The translations under genes were made by a program, and so were the position numbers. The notes under the pieces were generated by a model. It saw only the letters and a list, made by a program, of their open reading frames with translations. It was not told the DNA's origin and searched no databases. Of a stretch of DNA of 64,000 nucleotides, positions 12,366 to 25,000 are shown piece after piece; positions within the stretch are counted from its first letter, which is position 1; every line of letters starts with the position of its first letter. This stretch comes from Rhodamnia argentea (taxonomy: Eukaryota > Streptophyta > Magnoliopsida > Myrtales > Myrtaceae). The DNA lies in NCBI RefSeq assembly GCF_020921035.1, contig NC_063160.1:22973095-23037094 (forward strand). Direction: 5' to 3'.

Positions 12366-12681
12366 CGATGCGATAAATCGTACACAAAAAATGAAGTATA
12401 ATGCAAACTAGAGAAAAAAAGAACTATGTTGGTTCCGTCGATTCGGTTCTCTTTTGGTCTCATGCAAAAGGAACCGACCCGATAATTGTCAATTTCAATT
12501 TTGTGGAACCGAGAACTGAGCCTGTTCCCACGAGAATTACCTATAACTAGCCGGTTCGATCCGATTCCTAAGTTGATTCGGGACCGATGCTCACCTGTAA
12601 TTATCGTGTAAGAATAATATTACGTAAAAAACCAGAGTCAATGTTAAGAGGGCTAGTCCTCATGGATTTCACGAGAAGAGG

Positions 12682-14393
12682 GTAAAATTTCATGACAAGC
12701 AAAGACTAGACGGGTGTCGACGCATATGCCGTGAAAGCACAACATACAGCTGCCATGCAATGCGGAAAGGGATCGTCTTAATTGCAGGTAAATAATTTCT
12801 TCGCAGTGATCTGAGTTGCTATATGCTTTTAGCCTTTTACAGTTCCGAGCTCTATACGCTTGAGAGAGAAGCCTGTAACGCAATTCGACTTAGCCATCTT
12901 TAGAGGACACGATGTTGCACTTGAAAAAGTTCCCGGGCACGATTGTCGTGCCCGACGGAGATTCAACTTAGCCGGATCTTCACTCATAATTCTGCTCAGC
13001 CTCGCTTTTGGGAAAGGACTTGTCCCCAAAGGGAATCAATGATTGCTAAAGGCGATGTCGGGTTTCGCACGTGACAAAAGCATGCGGGGAGCGTGCAAAC
13101 GGGCCACCGCCCATAAAGCCCATTTGCAGATAAAATATTATTCGAAGCGAAGAGATTGGGGGCACAGAAGAAAAACATCATGACGCCCTCCTCCTTTGGA
13201 TTCACATGACCTGTCGTAGGATGGAACGAATGAGTCGATCACGGTGCACTGTACCCGCGATGGAAAGGGTGAAAAAAAGACATTATTAAAACACATACTT
13301 CTGACTTTGGAATTTGATGGGTTTGTTTGGTGGGGGCCTCAGATTGTCGTTCGCGCGAATGCTTTTTGCGACACAGATACCTCATCCTATGCATAATGCC
13401 ATCACGGTGCCTCTCCTCAACTCAAGCCACTAGTTCTGAGATCGTCATAATGGGGCCCACTGAAGAAACAGACACACTTTTGATGAACCTGCGATTCGTT
13501 GTCTTAGCCATGTCGCGTGGGAGAACAAGTCCCCTGCGCCATGAAAATGACGAAGAAACGGCTGGATTTGGATTTGATGCGGGATTGAGATTTATGGACT
13601 CGAATGGTTATTAACCTTCTGGTATGTCCGGTCCCATGTTCGATGTCCCGCATGATGTTCTGCGAAACCCATGCTGTCCGGCACAGTTCCTCATAGGCTC
13701 ATCCCTGATTCATTTGCCAACTAATCAAAGGCACAAAATACATGATGGGTCTTTGCTTAACCGGCACTCACATTCTTCAAAAGGCCCTTTTCCTCTTTGT
13801 CGAGCTCACACGAGCACGACCGCTTCTATGATTATACCTTCTCAAGAAGCGCCTCTGAGTTTACGTTCAATCTCAAAACTCTGCGAGGGGTTTGGCTATA
13901 CGGTAGTGACAGGTCGGACTCACAAGGAACTGTCCACGAGCATTTCCAGCATTCTCCTTCAAATGGCGAAGCCCGACCTCCGCCAGCCAATCAACATGGC
14001 AACAAAGCTCTAGATGCAATGGCCATCACACCATAGTTCGAACAATAAATCCAGTAAGTTTGAGCAGAAAGCACTTTCATTTCCTTTCCTCAAAATCATG
14101 CATGAAGATTTTGGAAATTAGAGGACCACTTCGACGACATAGTCCAACATCAAGTGATTGCATTTGCCAATGTAATCTGAGAATACTCTCCCATTTTATT
14201 GCGTCAGTCTTGTGATACAAAATACAGGTCACGAGGAGTTACATGATATTAATTGCTATGTTTACTCATATAGTAAGGTGGGGGAAATTTTTTTTGGGAT
14301 GCCATCATCTTGACATGTAATGACTCTATTTCGTTTCAGGATCAATCTGCTTCGAAAAGCATGCCCGTGGAAGGGCAAGTTGGAACTCTCTGA
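12682..14393. other. Intergenic DNA with unrecognised short frames
   Basis: Open frames of up to 129 codons exist on the plus strand (13624-14013) but resemble no family I know, and no splice structure links them. The stretch next to 14393 should hold the 3' untranslated region of the minus-strand membrane-protein gene. Confidence 0.3.
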
Positions 14394-17300
14394 TTACGCT
14401 TTGAGTACTGAGACCGTTTTTACGGTCTCTTTCCTGGACTTACAGAAAGAGAGGAGATGATTCTCGTCACTTGTGCCGGAACCCGAGAGTTTAATGCCGT
14501 AGGCTGCCAGCCTACGGATATCCCGGGGAATGGGGGATTGCCAAAGACCGTCCCACCAAGCCGGCGGAAGAAGCGGCGTAAAAGCACACTGATGGGGCTG
14601 CCCACGGCAACTCAATGGGCCAGCAAATCTATTCCAGACGTGTCCCCACCCGACCTGGTTTCCCAAGCCTCCAGACAACAAGTTACTCTGGAAACTACTA
14701 AGAAATGAAAAATCTGAGCTGACAGAATCGTCACCTGGAAAAATTAATGGGTATCAAAGAATGTCATGGGCACTTCAGCGTCAAATTGAACATGCTAGAA
14801 ACTGAAGTCAGAAAATGGAGTACCCAGATTGTTTGCAGCAGCCAAGGCTGCAACTAACTGAGCATAGGTGGTTCCAATGCGCCGGTGAGCTCCGGAAACA
14901 ACAGCATGTTTCGCACGTGATGCTAGAAAGAAATCCACAAATGCAACCCATCGGGGTGTTGGTCCCCAATCCCTAGTTCTGAAGTCTAGATTATGCAACT
15001 TAGCATCGGCAATAGATAAATTTCCCTTAAAATGCTTAAAGTCGAAACCAAAAACCTGGTAAGACAACTCAAAGAAATCAGGAACAACATACTCAAAACA
15101 GTTTGTCTATGCTGACTTAAAAGAATATAGAGATATCCGTCATTTCTGACAAAAAAATAATCATAGAGAAGAAAAAGTTCAGCAAGACAACTTTCAGTAT
15201 GTAAATATGCATTCTATATCTGTCCAATATTCAAAATAGCTAAACCAAATCCAGACACACAATGAGTTAAGTCGCAGCCCAGATACAACAGAGATCCTAT
15301 CCTCTTCATTATATCAGCGGGTAGACACCGTATGCAGGAAAAAATGATAACGGGCTTCTCGTTAAAGTAAGTTTTTTGCTTACTAACTGCGCGAAAGAAC
15401 AAATTGCCATGTGAGGAATTGAAATGCCTTAAGTCATGTCACTGGCTTATAGAGCTTATTACCTCTGCAAACTCACTAATATTTTGAGTGATGCCCCTGA
15501 TGAAAGAGGGCGTATCAGATACTACGACCACCCTGGGTTTTGACAATTGCAGGTTGCTTATGACCTTTCTTACGCAGCGTAATGCTGCCTGTGCTGCTCT
15601 CAGAGATCTGAAAAATGCCAAAACAAAGGTGCTAAAATGAGTAACTATGTAGTCCTCCCTCTCTGTGCCTATGCCTTTCAACTAATATTACTTCTGGGAC
15701 CCTTCTAATTTCTAGTACGCTTAATTTCATACTCATGGACAAGCATGTATGTTCATAATTCAGTAAGTGGACCCTATAAAAGGGTTATTTCTCTAAAACT
15801 ACTTTTCCAATCTCCTTAGTAGATGCACCTGGAATATTCTGAATCTATCAAATAAAATATTTCCTACAGAATCTTCAACCTGTGCTTGCACGAAGCAACA
15901 CAAAAGAATTTCAAAATAAGAATGTTCAGTATGTTTTACAGGGTGAAGTTGTGAATTAGAAAATATTGTAACCACTAAAGTGGATTCATGGTCTCAGTTC
16001 CAAATCGAGGAGACATTTGTCATTACGCTGATATGCTGTTCATTTCCCATTCCATTTTCTTGAACAATCTAACTATAACAAATCTATTTGGGGACATATG
16101 TCATTACGCACATATCCTGTTCCTACCGCATTCCATTTTCTTGAACAATCTAACTATAACAAATCATTACTCTTTCTGCATGAGATGAGAACTCTTTTAC
16201 GGAACAATACCTGTTCATTAGCATTCGCATATGCAGTGTAATATCAGGATCCTGCCTGCCCTGAAGAACCCAACTGACTGCTTCCTTTACGTCACTTGAA
16301 GGAGATATTAAAAATCTCATCAGTTCCCCATATACATTTGGCCTAGAATCAAAGGTTTCCGGGGATCCATATAACTCAGTAGCTGCAGTCCTCATCTCAG
16401 AGTGTATATTTTTCAAGAAGAATTGAGCTGCCACAGCATCAGTAGTGTTCTGAAACCTGTGAAAAATGGCGCACTGATATAACAATACAAAAAGCATCGT
16501 AATTCTCCTTTTTCAGCTCATAAAGAAGCGTAAAATGGAAATCTGTAGCATTGCTCCCCATACCATATGATGGGTTGGTTCCATTTAATCCAGTTGCTAC
16601 AGAGGACATTTGTATGGGCAGGCTTCTGAAAATCATCAATCCTCATATTCAGCTGCCTTTTATACTTCTGGATGCAACCATTTCGTCTCCAAAGATGCTT
16701 GACTTCTCTTAAAGTGAAGGAGACGTTTGAATAAGAGATGTAATCTCCGAAAGGAAATTTATCCCTGAAATTAAAGCAGAAGGCAAGAAGTAACGGATTT
16801 AAACGTGTTGTCCAGCACAACTCTTGGTAATTTTGGGGACAACCCATGCCATAAAATGTGAAGTCCCTCCCCAAAAACAATCAGGAAACAAAACCCCATA
16901 ATCCCAGAGACATAAAATGCCTTAATAGTTATTAGGAGCTTTAGCATTCTTTGCATCATATTAGGGAGGTAAACAACTCCAACCAAGAGGGCAAATGTCT
17001 CTACTTTCTGAGCTCCCGTAAGCAAAATGTGTAATATACGAATGCAGTATAAAATGTAATGCAAAATGATTTGGTACAATTGAGCAGGCCAAAGATAAAC
17101 AAAAGGGATAGACTTATAGATATAAAGCAGAAAGGATTAAGAAAGAACCAATATGCCTGGTTTGCCCAATAATCAGTGACCGGTTCAACATTATGCTCAA
17201 TGCTGCAGCTGTCAAGACCTTATACATTTCATTACCAAAGCCTGCCTCTGATGCTTTTCCCATCACAAAACCATGTCTACAAAACTGATCTGGAGGGAGA

Positions 17301-18263
17301 TCCCTGACTCTGGCAGCACCTAAAATGACCAGAATGGAAGATTCTCAGTCCAATAATTGTATTGGAAGTAATATTCAGGAATGTAATGGTTTGTTAACCT
17401 CTACTACAAACTATCTGAATCAATACCCGCATTAAGGGAAAGCAAACTGCATTGAATGACGGAGAGATCGACTATTTGGCCATATGCATCCATAAAACTA
17501 TACCAACATGAAAAAGGCAGAGGAAGTACTAAGACTGCACAATAAGGTGAAGCATCAACAAGATTTGGGCCGAGCGGAAGGTTCATAACGTCCACAGTTC
17601 TGACATTTCATTTTTACTTTACTTCAAGGGGAAGCAACCAAATCAACTGTATAATCCATAGTGACAACAGCAAAACATTGCTCTCAGTAGATGATTATGA
17701 CAGGACTCACGATCAACACGATTCCGACAGTCCAATTTATAAATTGTACATAACGAAACAGACACCGCTTGTCCCAATCACATCAAGACGCTTAACTAGC
17801 TAACATCCAACGCTCTGCATCGTATTATTTGAACTCAACGGATAAAACAAAACTTAGATTCATCACTCGAGACCTACTGGAGCTAAAACCCGAGAAGAAT
17901 TTAACAGAAGAAGCGAAGCAGAGAAACCGATATTTCACCATATCTAGAGAAGTGAGCTTGTAATAATCTCCTGACTCTGAGGCTTTCCTTCACGAAACCT
18001 CCCCTGAAAGCCTCCCCCATTTCCTCCACCGTTGCGCACGTCTTCGCTTTCTCCTTCATCCCTCTCTCGCCATCAATCTCCGCGCCGGCAGCGCCGGTCC
18101 CGTCGCCGGTGCTGGAACGGAGCCTCACCGGCACGTCCCTGTCCGAAGAAGGATCGACCGACCTCGCGCTAAGCAACAACAGGCCGAGACCCGTGCACAT
18201 TGAACACACCAGAAGGACGCATCGGATGGATGCTCGTCTTCTCTTGGATCCACCTTGCCTCAT
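14394..18263 (-). CDS. Conserved plant type II membrane protein (At3g26950-like), function unknown
   Basis: Minus-strand exons: 18263-17939, 17319-17157, 16764-16564, 16456-16211, 15607-15463, 15055-14824 and 14734-14394. The joined frame gives about 550 residues. A basic N-terminus (MRQGGSKRRR) precedes one hydrophobic segment (about residues 14-32) and a long soluble part, the topology of a Golgi type II enzyme. Conserved-looking blocks include RDLPPDQFCRHGFVMGKASE, FPFGDYISYSNVSF, VVSGAHRRIGTTYAQL and a tryptophan-rich C-terminus (VGWGHVWNRFAGPLSC, PAWWDGLWQSPIPRDIRRL). The layout recalls glycosyltransferases, but that is inference. All introns are GT-AG except intron 2, which appears to start with GC. 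The last intron is needed: without it the frame stops early (14795) and the conserved C-terminal block is lost. Confidence 0.82.
16009..16169. repeat. Tandem duplication of an ~81 bp unit in an intron
   Basis: Two adjacent copies share GACAT(T/A)TGTCATTACGC and the identical block CATTCCATTTTCTTGAACAA followed by TCTAACTATAACAAATC. They lie in intron 4 of the membrane-protein gene and differ by only a few bases, which suggests a fairly young duplication. Confidence 0.75.
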
Positions 18264-18720
18264 TGTCGATGGTACTTTGTGATCCGATGCTTGGGCACCG
18301 AGTGAAGCTTACGACATCGGATCTGGAGCTGAAAAGCCTGCGCGTGATCAGCGCGACGAGCTCCGGAGTGGCCGTCCAGAAATGAGCGTTGTTGAGCAAG
18401 GCGCTTGCGAAGAGGCTAACGTCGTGCGTGAGATCAGAGGCGGAGATTTGGTTTCGAGGACGATGTAGATATTGTCGGCAAAGACGGTGTTCTTACAGCT
18501 ACAACAGAAGAGGAAAAAAAAAAGGAAAAGGAAAAAGAAATAGGAATATGCGTGCAAAAACGCAACGAGGTTGTTTCTCTATAATTATGTTCTGTCTGAT
18601 TAATCCTAATTAATCGTAATTAGCTCAGTCTTTGTCGTTGTCTTGTCTTGCAAATTCTGAATCACGTTCGCTTTTCCGCGTCTCAACTCCGATGGTCGTG
18701 AACGTGTAATAGTTTTATTT
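18264..18720 (-). promoter_or_regulatory. 5' leader and upstream region of the membrane-protein gene
   Basis: This region lies between the start codon at 18263 and the transposon beginning near 18731. It contains a purine-rich run near 18510-18545 and no supported coding sequence. Promoter status is inferred from position only. Confidence 0.3.
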
Positions 18721-18730
18721 ATTTTTTAAG

Positions 18731-19794
18731 GGAAATTTGTCAAAAATTTTCTAAACTTATTGCATCACCGCCAATTCAATCCTATATCTTTTATTGATGT
18801 CAATTTAGTTTTACACCTTTTGCATCTGTGCTAATTGAGTCCCTCCGATCAATTTTAGCAAGAAAATCGATGATGTGAATGCCGATAGTCCCATGTGACG
18901 TGGCATTTTAAAATACTTTTTAAATATTATTTTTGTAATTTTTTAAAATTATTTTTATGATTTTTTCCTCTTTTTTATTTTTTTTCCTTTCTTCTTCTTT
19001 ATTTGTTTTTTCCTCTTTTGCAAATTTGCAGGTAGTTGGCCACCGCTCGGATAGCTAGCCTCGCTTGGGTGAGGGAGAATGCTAATGAGGGCTCCCCTCG
19101 CCACAACCATGCCGGGGTAGTTTCACCTAGGCGAGGACGAGGCCCGGCCTCACCTAGGCGAAGCCGTCTTCTCCTGGTCGAAGCGTTCTCACTCGGTAGA
19201 GGTAACAAAGATGCCTCGCCATCACGCCTCCAGCTGTCATCAAACACTACCCCTCGACACTTGAGTCGTTGCTATGTCCCTCCATTCTGTCTTTCACCAC
19301 TTGCGAGCTTGCCCAGGCCAAATCGGGCGACGTCGATCCCGCCACAAGCCAAGGAGGCCTCGTCTAGCGTCGCCTTCGCCCGAGCTAGTGCTTCCCTATC
19401 ATTGAAGAAGGATCTTAAATCTATCGACCTCTCGAAGAGATGACACCTAGGCTAATTTTTTTTTCTCAATTTATGCTCGCCTCGTGTGGGCGCGACCGGC
19501 CCTCATGGTGTGCGGCCCGACCGCCACTTGCAAATTTGCGGAAGAGGGAAAGAACGATGAAGAAGAAAAAAGCAAAAAAGCAAAAAATCATAACAAAATT
19601 AAAAAAATGTTTGAAAGTGCCATGTCGGCTTTGGCCATGCCAAGTGGGATAGCCGGCGTCAATGTCATCTATTTCTAGCAAAAATTGATTCGATTGACTC
19701 AATTTGCACAAATACAAAATATTCGGGACTAAATCGACATCAATAAAGTTTATGACTGAATTGGCTCAATGTAATAAGTTTACAGTTTTTGACA
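18731..19794. mobile_element. Long-inverted-repeat transposon with GC-rich core
   Basis: The left arm starts GGGAAATTTGTCAAAAATTT and runs through phrases such as CTAAACTTATTGCATC and CAATTTAGTTTT. The right arm, reverse-complemented, starts GAGAAAAGTGTCAAAAACTG followed by TAAACTTATTACATTG. Between the AT-rich arms is a GC-rich core (about 19030-19520) with repeated CCTAGGCGAG and GCCTCGCC-like phrases. Open frames in the core (for example 135 codons at 19036-19443) look like by-products of its composition. A clear target site duplication is not visible. Related elements lie at 40221-40515 and 50306-50910. Confidence 0.65.
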
Positions 19795-19802
19795 CTTTTC
19801 TC

Positions 19803-20860
19803 TTTTTCTATTAATGGAATTATTTAACCTTTACATTGTTGCGGCGACCGTAGAAGATGACAATGAAAGTGTATAAATAGAGTCCTTCATATCGCGTATA
19901 ATGAAATTTGCATGACATGAAAAAGTCACGAGGCAAATCGCAAGTTAAAGTAGTTAAATCTTAACGCGACGTGACGATCGCGCCTATTTGTAATAATTAA
20001 CACGTTTTGTTATCGTGTAATTCAACGCTATGAAGAAAAAACAAGGATGGACATCAGCAAGAGGTCAAAACGCAAAAAAGTTCGGCCCGCCCATCATTGG
20101 CTCGGGCTCGGCTCACAAAGATTTCCATGCAGTCTCGTGCCACGGGTGGGTTTCAACAGCACATTAGGCCCGACCTTAAGGCCGGTTCCATTCGGATCCG
20201 AGCTCGTCGAACGATCACTTCCATTCGGCATTCGGCGAAATCATTTTATTGAAGAGCAGAGACAATTGAGCCGACATCACCATGCATACGCGCGCTGTGC
20301 TCTCGGCAGCTCGGGGCGAGAGCTCCACGCGCCACCGCGTCAGCCGCCGAGCCTGCGATGTCGGCACTGCACAGAACAAGGGGCCTCCTCATTCGTCACC
20401 CACCGCGTTAAACTCCCGCCGCCCCTCCACTTCCGGTCAACACAGGAAACAAGGCCGACCTCGACACCATGCGCCGCACCCCACCATAACCCACTGCACC
20501 CGACCAATCACCATCCTCCGCGAGGCCCACTTATCTGTCTCCGCCCTCCCGTTCGGGTAATCCAAACGGCCTAGGGTGGACGTCGCCGCAGGGAGCAACT
20601 CTCTCCCGTATTTACTGACAAAATTAAGCACCGTACTTTCACTGCGAAGATTCGAAGTAGAGCGCTCAGCTTTCTGGTGACAAAAATCGAATTAGATTTA
20701 AATCGGCAAAAAAGGGAAATAATGAGAAAGCGTCAAAAGAGGAAAGAAAAGAGGAAAAAATAAAAATAAAATAAAATAAAAAATGAAATTAAAAGCTCGA
20801 TAATAAGGGCGTAGTGGGATTGCACAAACAGTAGCCCCGAGGCAGTTTCAAGAAGATCGA
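19803..20860. other. Intergenic DNA upstream of the MUB gene
   Basis: AT-rich near 19810-20040 and GC-rich at 20080-20600, becoming purine-rich at 20700-20790. A 175-codon frame at 20047-20574 has low-complexity, proline- and histidine-rich composition and no family resemblance, so I do not call it a gene. The right part is probably the MUB promoter. Confidence 0.35.
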
Positions 20861-21370
20861 TCGAGCTGGCTCGTTTCTTAGGGTTTCTACTTCATCCTTG
20901 ACCTCGTCCTGCAATCGGTCGCCCCGCGACTTTAGCTCTTCGATTCTTGCAGTTCTTCACTGGAAGCCGGAGGTACGTGCTGACTTCTAATTCGTTCTGT
21001 GATTGGTTTCAGCTTTCGCGGCTTGATCTTATTTGTTCGGAATCGATTCTTCCATCTGTTTGTGCTGTACAGCGACATCGTCTGGCTTTTATCGGTTTGC
21101 TGAGAAGCTGATTAGAGATTAAAGTGGATGAAGTGGTCGGAACGTGTTCGATCGTGTGGGTGTCGGTGTTTCTGGTACTGCCAAATTGCTTTGTCTTTTT
21201 GTGATGTTTGCTCGTCATGATAGGTGACTGCTCTGCTCGAGGTTTTGATTAGTGTTCTGTTGGAATCTTGGCTCAAGAGGAGGATCAATTTTGGTGAACT
21301 CGAGTTTCTATAGGCTTTGCTTAGCTAGGTGTAGGTCTCGGGGTTCGAGCTTGGTGGAGGGATTTTGAAA
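20861..21370 (+). promoter_or_regulatory. Probable 5' leader of the MUB gene with a leader intron
   Basis: The sequence CTTAGGGTTTCTACTTC near 20876 is typical of a plant transcript start region (TAGGGTTT, telo-box-like). A good donor, GGAG followed by GTACGTGC, lies at 20972/20973, and acceptor-like AG sites follow pyrimidine-rich DNA near 21310-21330. A leader intron of about 350 bp is therefore plausible, but without transcripts it stays inference. Confidence 0.4.
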
Positions 21371-22042
21371 ATGCCGGAAGAGGACCTCGTGGAGCTGAAG
21401 TTTCGATTGTATGATGGTTCGGACATCGGCCCATTCCAATACTCACCTACCTCGACAGTTGCCACACTCAAAGAGAGGATTGTTGCCGAATGGCCGAAAG
21501 GTTGGCAATAGGTTTCCATGTGCTGATTTTTCGTTATAATATGTAATCTAGGTGATTTTGTGTATGTTTGTTTATCTGATTGCTATGAGAATTCTCCAAT
21601 TGAAGTGCGCGATTTGAATGTCTACTTGCGGGGACACACTATGGTGATCAAATCTGTGCATAAGTTCCCTTGTCTCGAATTATTCACCGGTCTAGGAATA
21701 CGATACAGATTTACAGGCGATGTCATAGCTTGAGACTGACACCTAGAAAACTGTTGTCACAGCTTATGACATTCTGTTCGTGATGCAGCTGTTAGCCTTA
21801 AACGATACAGATTTACTCTTGGCATGCAGCTGTTGGACTTAAATGATTCTCTGTTCGTGATGGTTGTATGCTTTGAAACTTACTTGGATAATGGGCCATA
21901 TGACATATCTCTCCGAATGAGATAGTTGTGAAGTAATTTTTGTTTCAGACTAAAGTTGCCATGGGTTGCACACATATGCATCCTGCCAGGGCTGCTTGAA
22001 CTAATAATTAAATTTTTCTCTGAATGCGCCTATAACTTTTAT

Positions 22043-22087
<45 letters not shown>

Positions 22088-25000
22088 GGAGGGAGATTTG
22101 TATGCATGAGCTACACAATTTTCCTAGACGGCATGTGCAGGTTTCTTAGCGACTTCTTCTATGTGCTTTGGATTATGTCTGATCATAGTGCTACTGCATA
22201 ACCAGATTGACTACCGACCCGTTGATTGACTTATCAAAATTTGGATACCTACCTGTATTCTTTCTGTTGATCAGAAGTATCCATCCTCCCAAAAGTACCT
22301 AGAAGCAATGGTACTCCAGCATTCATGCTCCATCAATCTACATAAATTTCCAAAATCAACTGCTGGGGAGTGCCTTATTGTGATCAGTTAGGTCTTGATA
22401 CCCAAATAGCTCTAATAATTGGTTTCTTAAATGAAACCAAATTAACATAGCTGATGCTGTACTGGAAACTATTTTCAATTCTTTAACCTGTGGAGTATTC
22501 TTGAAATGCCTTCATTTTCCTGATCTGAAAAATGAAGCTTTGCTCAAAGGGAAGGGTCTAGGGCAATTATTGGGCTAGATTGGTTACATGACAAAATGGA
22601 AATGGGTGAAACAGTTGACTTGATCAAATTGCCTCTCCACTGGGTCCAGATGTGCATACAAAAAGGAGTATAACCTTCATTCTCTTCAATACCGGGAATG
22701 GAGTCCCTTCTCGAGGTGGTCTGAGTGACACTTGGCTTGCTTGTGAAATTTTTTGCTTTGTTAGTCATTTGCTGAACTGAATGATTCTGGTTTTGGGACT
22801 GCATTTTTACAGTGAGGATCTCTGTTCCAGCTTAGCTTTATTGTCCTTCCATTACTATGATGAAAGCTCAGGTTGATACATGAAATTATTGGCAACTTCT
22901 GTTTCTTTCCTGGCATTGCAGTGATGGAACCTGTTAGTTCTGTCATATTATTGAATAAGTGTATAGCAACATTTGTGTTTGATTCTTCACCCAAAAAAAA
23001 AAAAACATTTGTGTTTGATTTTGGGTGATTTAGTGGAGGATCCTTTGCAGCCAGCAACCTTTTGGAGTCTCTAGTACTCACTACTGTCTTTTCGTTCTGG
23101 TTTTTCTTCTCGTCCTATCAAGTGTTCTTCTAGTATTTGGGTCATACTGGTGTATGCATAGAGGACCACACCTTAGGTGGTGAAGTTCTAGTATAGATGG
23201 TTCATCTTCGAATAGATATTGAATCATTGTAATAGATTGGGCTAGTCTGTTAATCAGTCTGAAGTGTTGAGATGGCTGATCAACACAATTTCTTAAATTG
23301 CCATTATGGGCTGATTAGGCTTTGTTGTGGAAGCCAAGTGAGACCATCGCCTTTACAGTGGCCCAGCATGCGCCATGTTTTATATTCTAAACCTCAACGT
23401 ATCTTTGGTTGCAGACATTCATGAGTTGACTCACAGAATTGCTGCTTTCATCTAGAAAGATTGTAAATAAATTGTGAGATTCCCTTGTTGGTCTTGGCTG
23501 CTCTTAGTGGCTCCTCTCTACTGGTCTTGCTTCTCTAATATGCTTTTCATGTTTCTTTCTTCTTCTTCTTCTCTTTTCCTTTTTTTGCTGAACCTCAAAT
23601 ATGCTTCTTATTTGACTAACTGAAATGCACCAGCGGGAACTTTTACTGCGTGGCCTTGTATTGACATTGAAAGTAGCCTGCATCTTTTTTGTGTATACGT
23701 TTACGTTATTGAACGCCACATAATCCAGAAATTAAGAGCATCCCTATCATGCACTTTGCATAATTGTATTTCCTTCCATTCTATGGTTAATTTCATTTTC
23801 CCCATTGTTTTTGTAAGATAAGATGCGGAACGTGTTAACCTAAATTAGTTGAAAAATAAGTTAAACTAATATTTTCTATTTTGTTTATCCATACATCTTT
23901 TCTATTTGATCTCATGCTTGCCAAGAAAGTAACAAAGGCCCATACAAACCCGTCATCTCATTTTTTTCGTTATTTTATTCAACTTATGCTCGAGAAATTT
24001 CCACTTTCCCTTTGCGCTTCATCCTATTTTCATAATGTGTTGCAGATAAGAAAATTGCACCCAAGTCTGCAACTGACATAAAGCTGATAAATGCTGGCAA
24101 AATATTAGAAAACAACAAGACAGTTGGACAGTGTAGAGTACCTTTTGGGGAACTTCCAAAAGCCGTGATTACCATGCACGTTGTAGTGCAGCCATCCCTC
24201 ACGAAAGCAAAGACAGGTGAATTTACATTGCTTGACGTCGTTCATGAAAGTGTGAATCACAATCTTTATGAATTTGTTGTTGCTTAATTTACCTTTTTAA
24301 TCTCTCGGTTCTATATTCTAATTATCAGAAGTGTGGACTGCTGAAAATTAAACAATGAGCTTGTTTCATAGTTTTCGCATTTAATATATTCCTGAGAGTA
24401 TCCTGTAACTTTTTTTTTTTTGGCCAATTCTTGATGTATTATGTGGAGCTAATTGTTGTTCTTAGTATATAGGACACGCTATGCTCCAATCCATAGGGGC
24501 TGGTGATGAACTGATAATCTTTTTTCCCATATAGCCAGATAGCAGTGATAACTGCTCAGTGCGTTGTATAAACCTCTCCATTTGCAAGAAAGATGTTCAT
24601 CCAGCTTATCTGGAGACATAACTCAGTGCGTTCACCAATGTTGAATCCGATGTCATTTAAACAAAAAGCCTCAATCTTGAATAAATACATGGAGATAAGC
24701 TCAATTAAGGCATAAATTCATGCTTTGTGGACTGTTTAGAAGTATCTATTTTTTCACTTAGTCATAAGGGGATGATAAATATCCTGACGAAATTGAAAGC
24801 AATCGCTAAGACAATGTCATGGGATACGATATTCTGGCCGAAATACTTTGTTCACTGCAGCTTGAAGTTTGTCGAGAAATAACGCTACTTTTGCTTGTGT
24901 TCTGGATTGTATAATGCATAATATGAAGCCAGCGACTTTTATTTTGATCTTTATCCTAATGCTACTTTTGCTTGTGTTCTGAATTGTGTAATGCATAATA

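Larger units (their letters stand above)
10212..12681. repeat. Tandem duplication of a ~1.25 kb unit
   Basis: Copy 1 is about 10212-11462 and copy 2 about 11463-12681. Both start with TTATTATATTATACCCTCC or a close variant, and both pass through TTTCCCATTGGATCCTTATA. Both contain the same MITE, the same gypsy integrase remnant and the same GGTTCGATCCGATTCC patch, and both end in GGATTTCACGAGAAGAGG. The copies are diverged by many substitutions and small gaps, so the duplication is not recent. Each copy carries internal retroelement coding sequence, so they are not a simple pair of LTRs. Confidence 0.8.

Noticed and set aside
10212-12681. Reading the tandem copies as the two LTRs of one retrotransposon
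   Set aside because: Each copy contains integrase-region coding sequence, the copies directly abut with no internal region, and no LTR end signature (TG...CA with PBS) was found.
19036-19443. 135-codon frame in the GC-rich core of the 18.7 kb transposon
   Set aside because: Explained by base composition of the core; the other strand is also open.
20047-20574. 175-codon plus-strand frame upstream of MUB
   Set aside because: Low-complexity Pro/His/Arg content from GC-rich DNA, no known domain, no splice structure; more likely promoter DNA.
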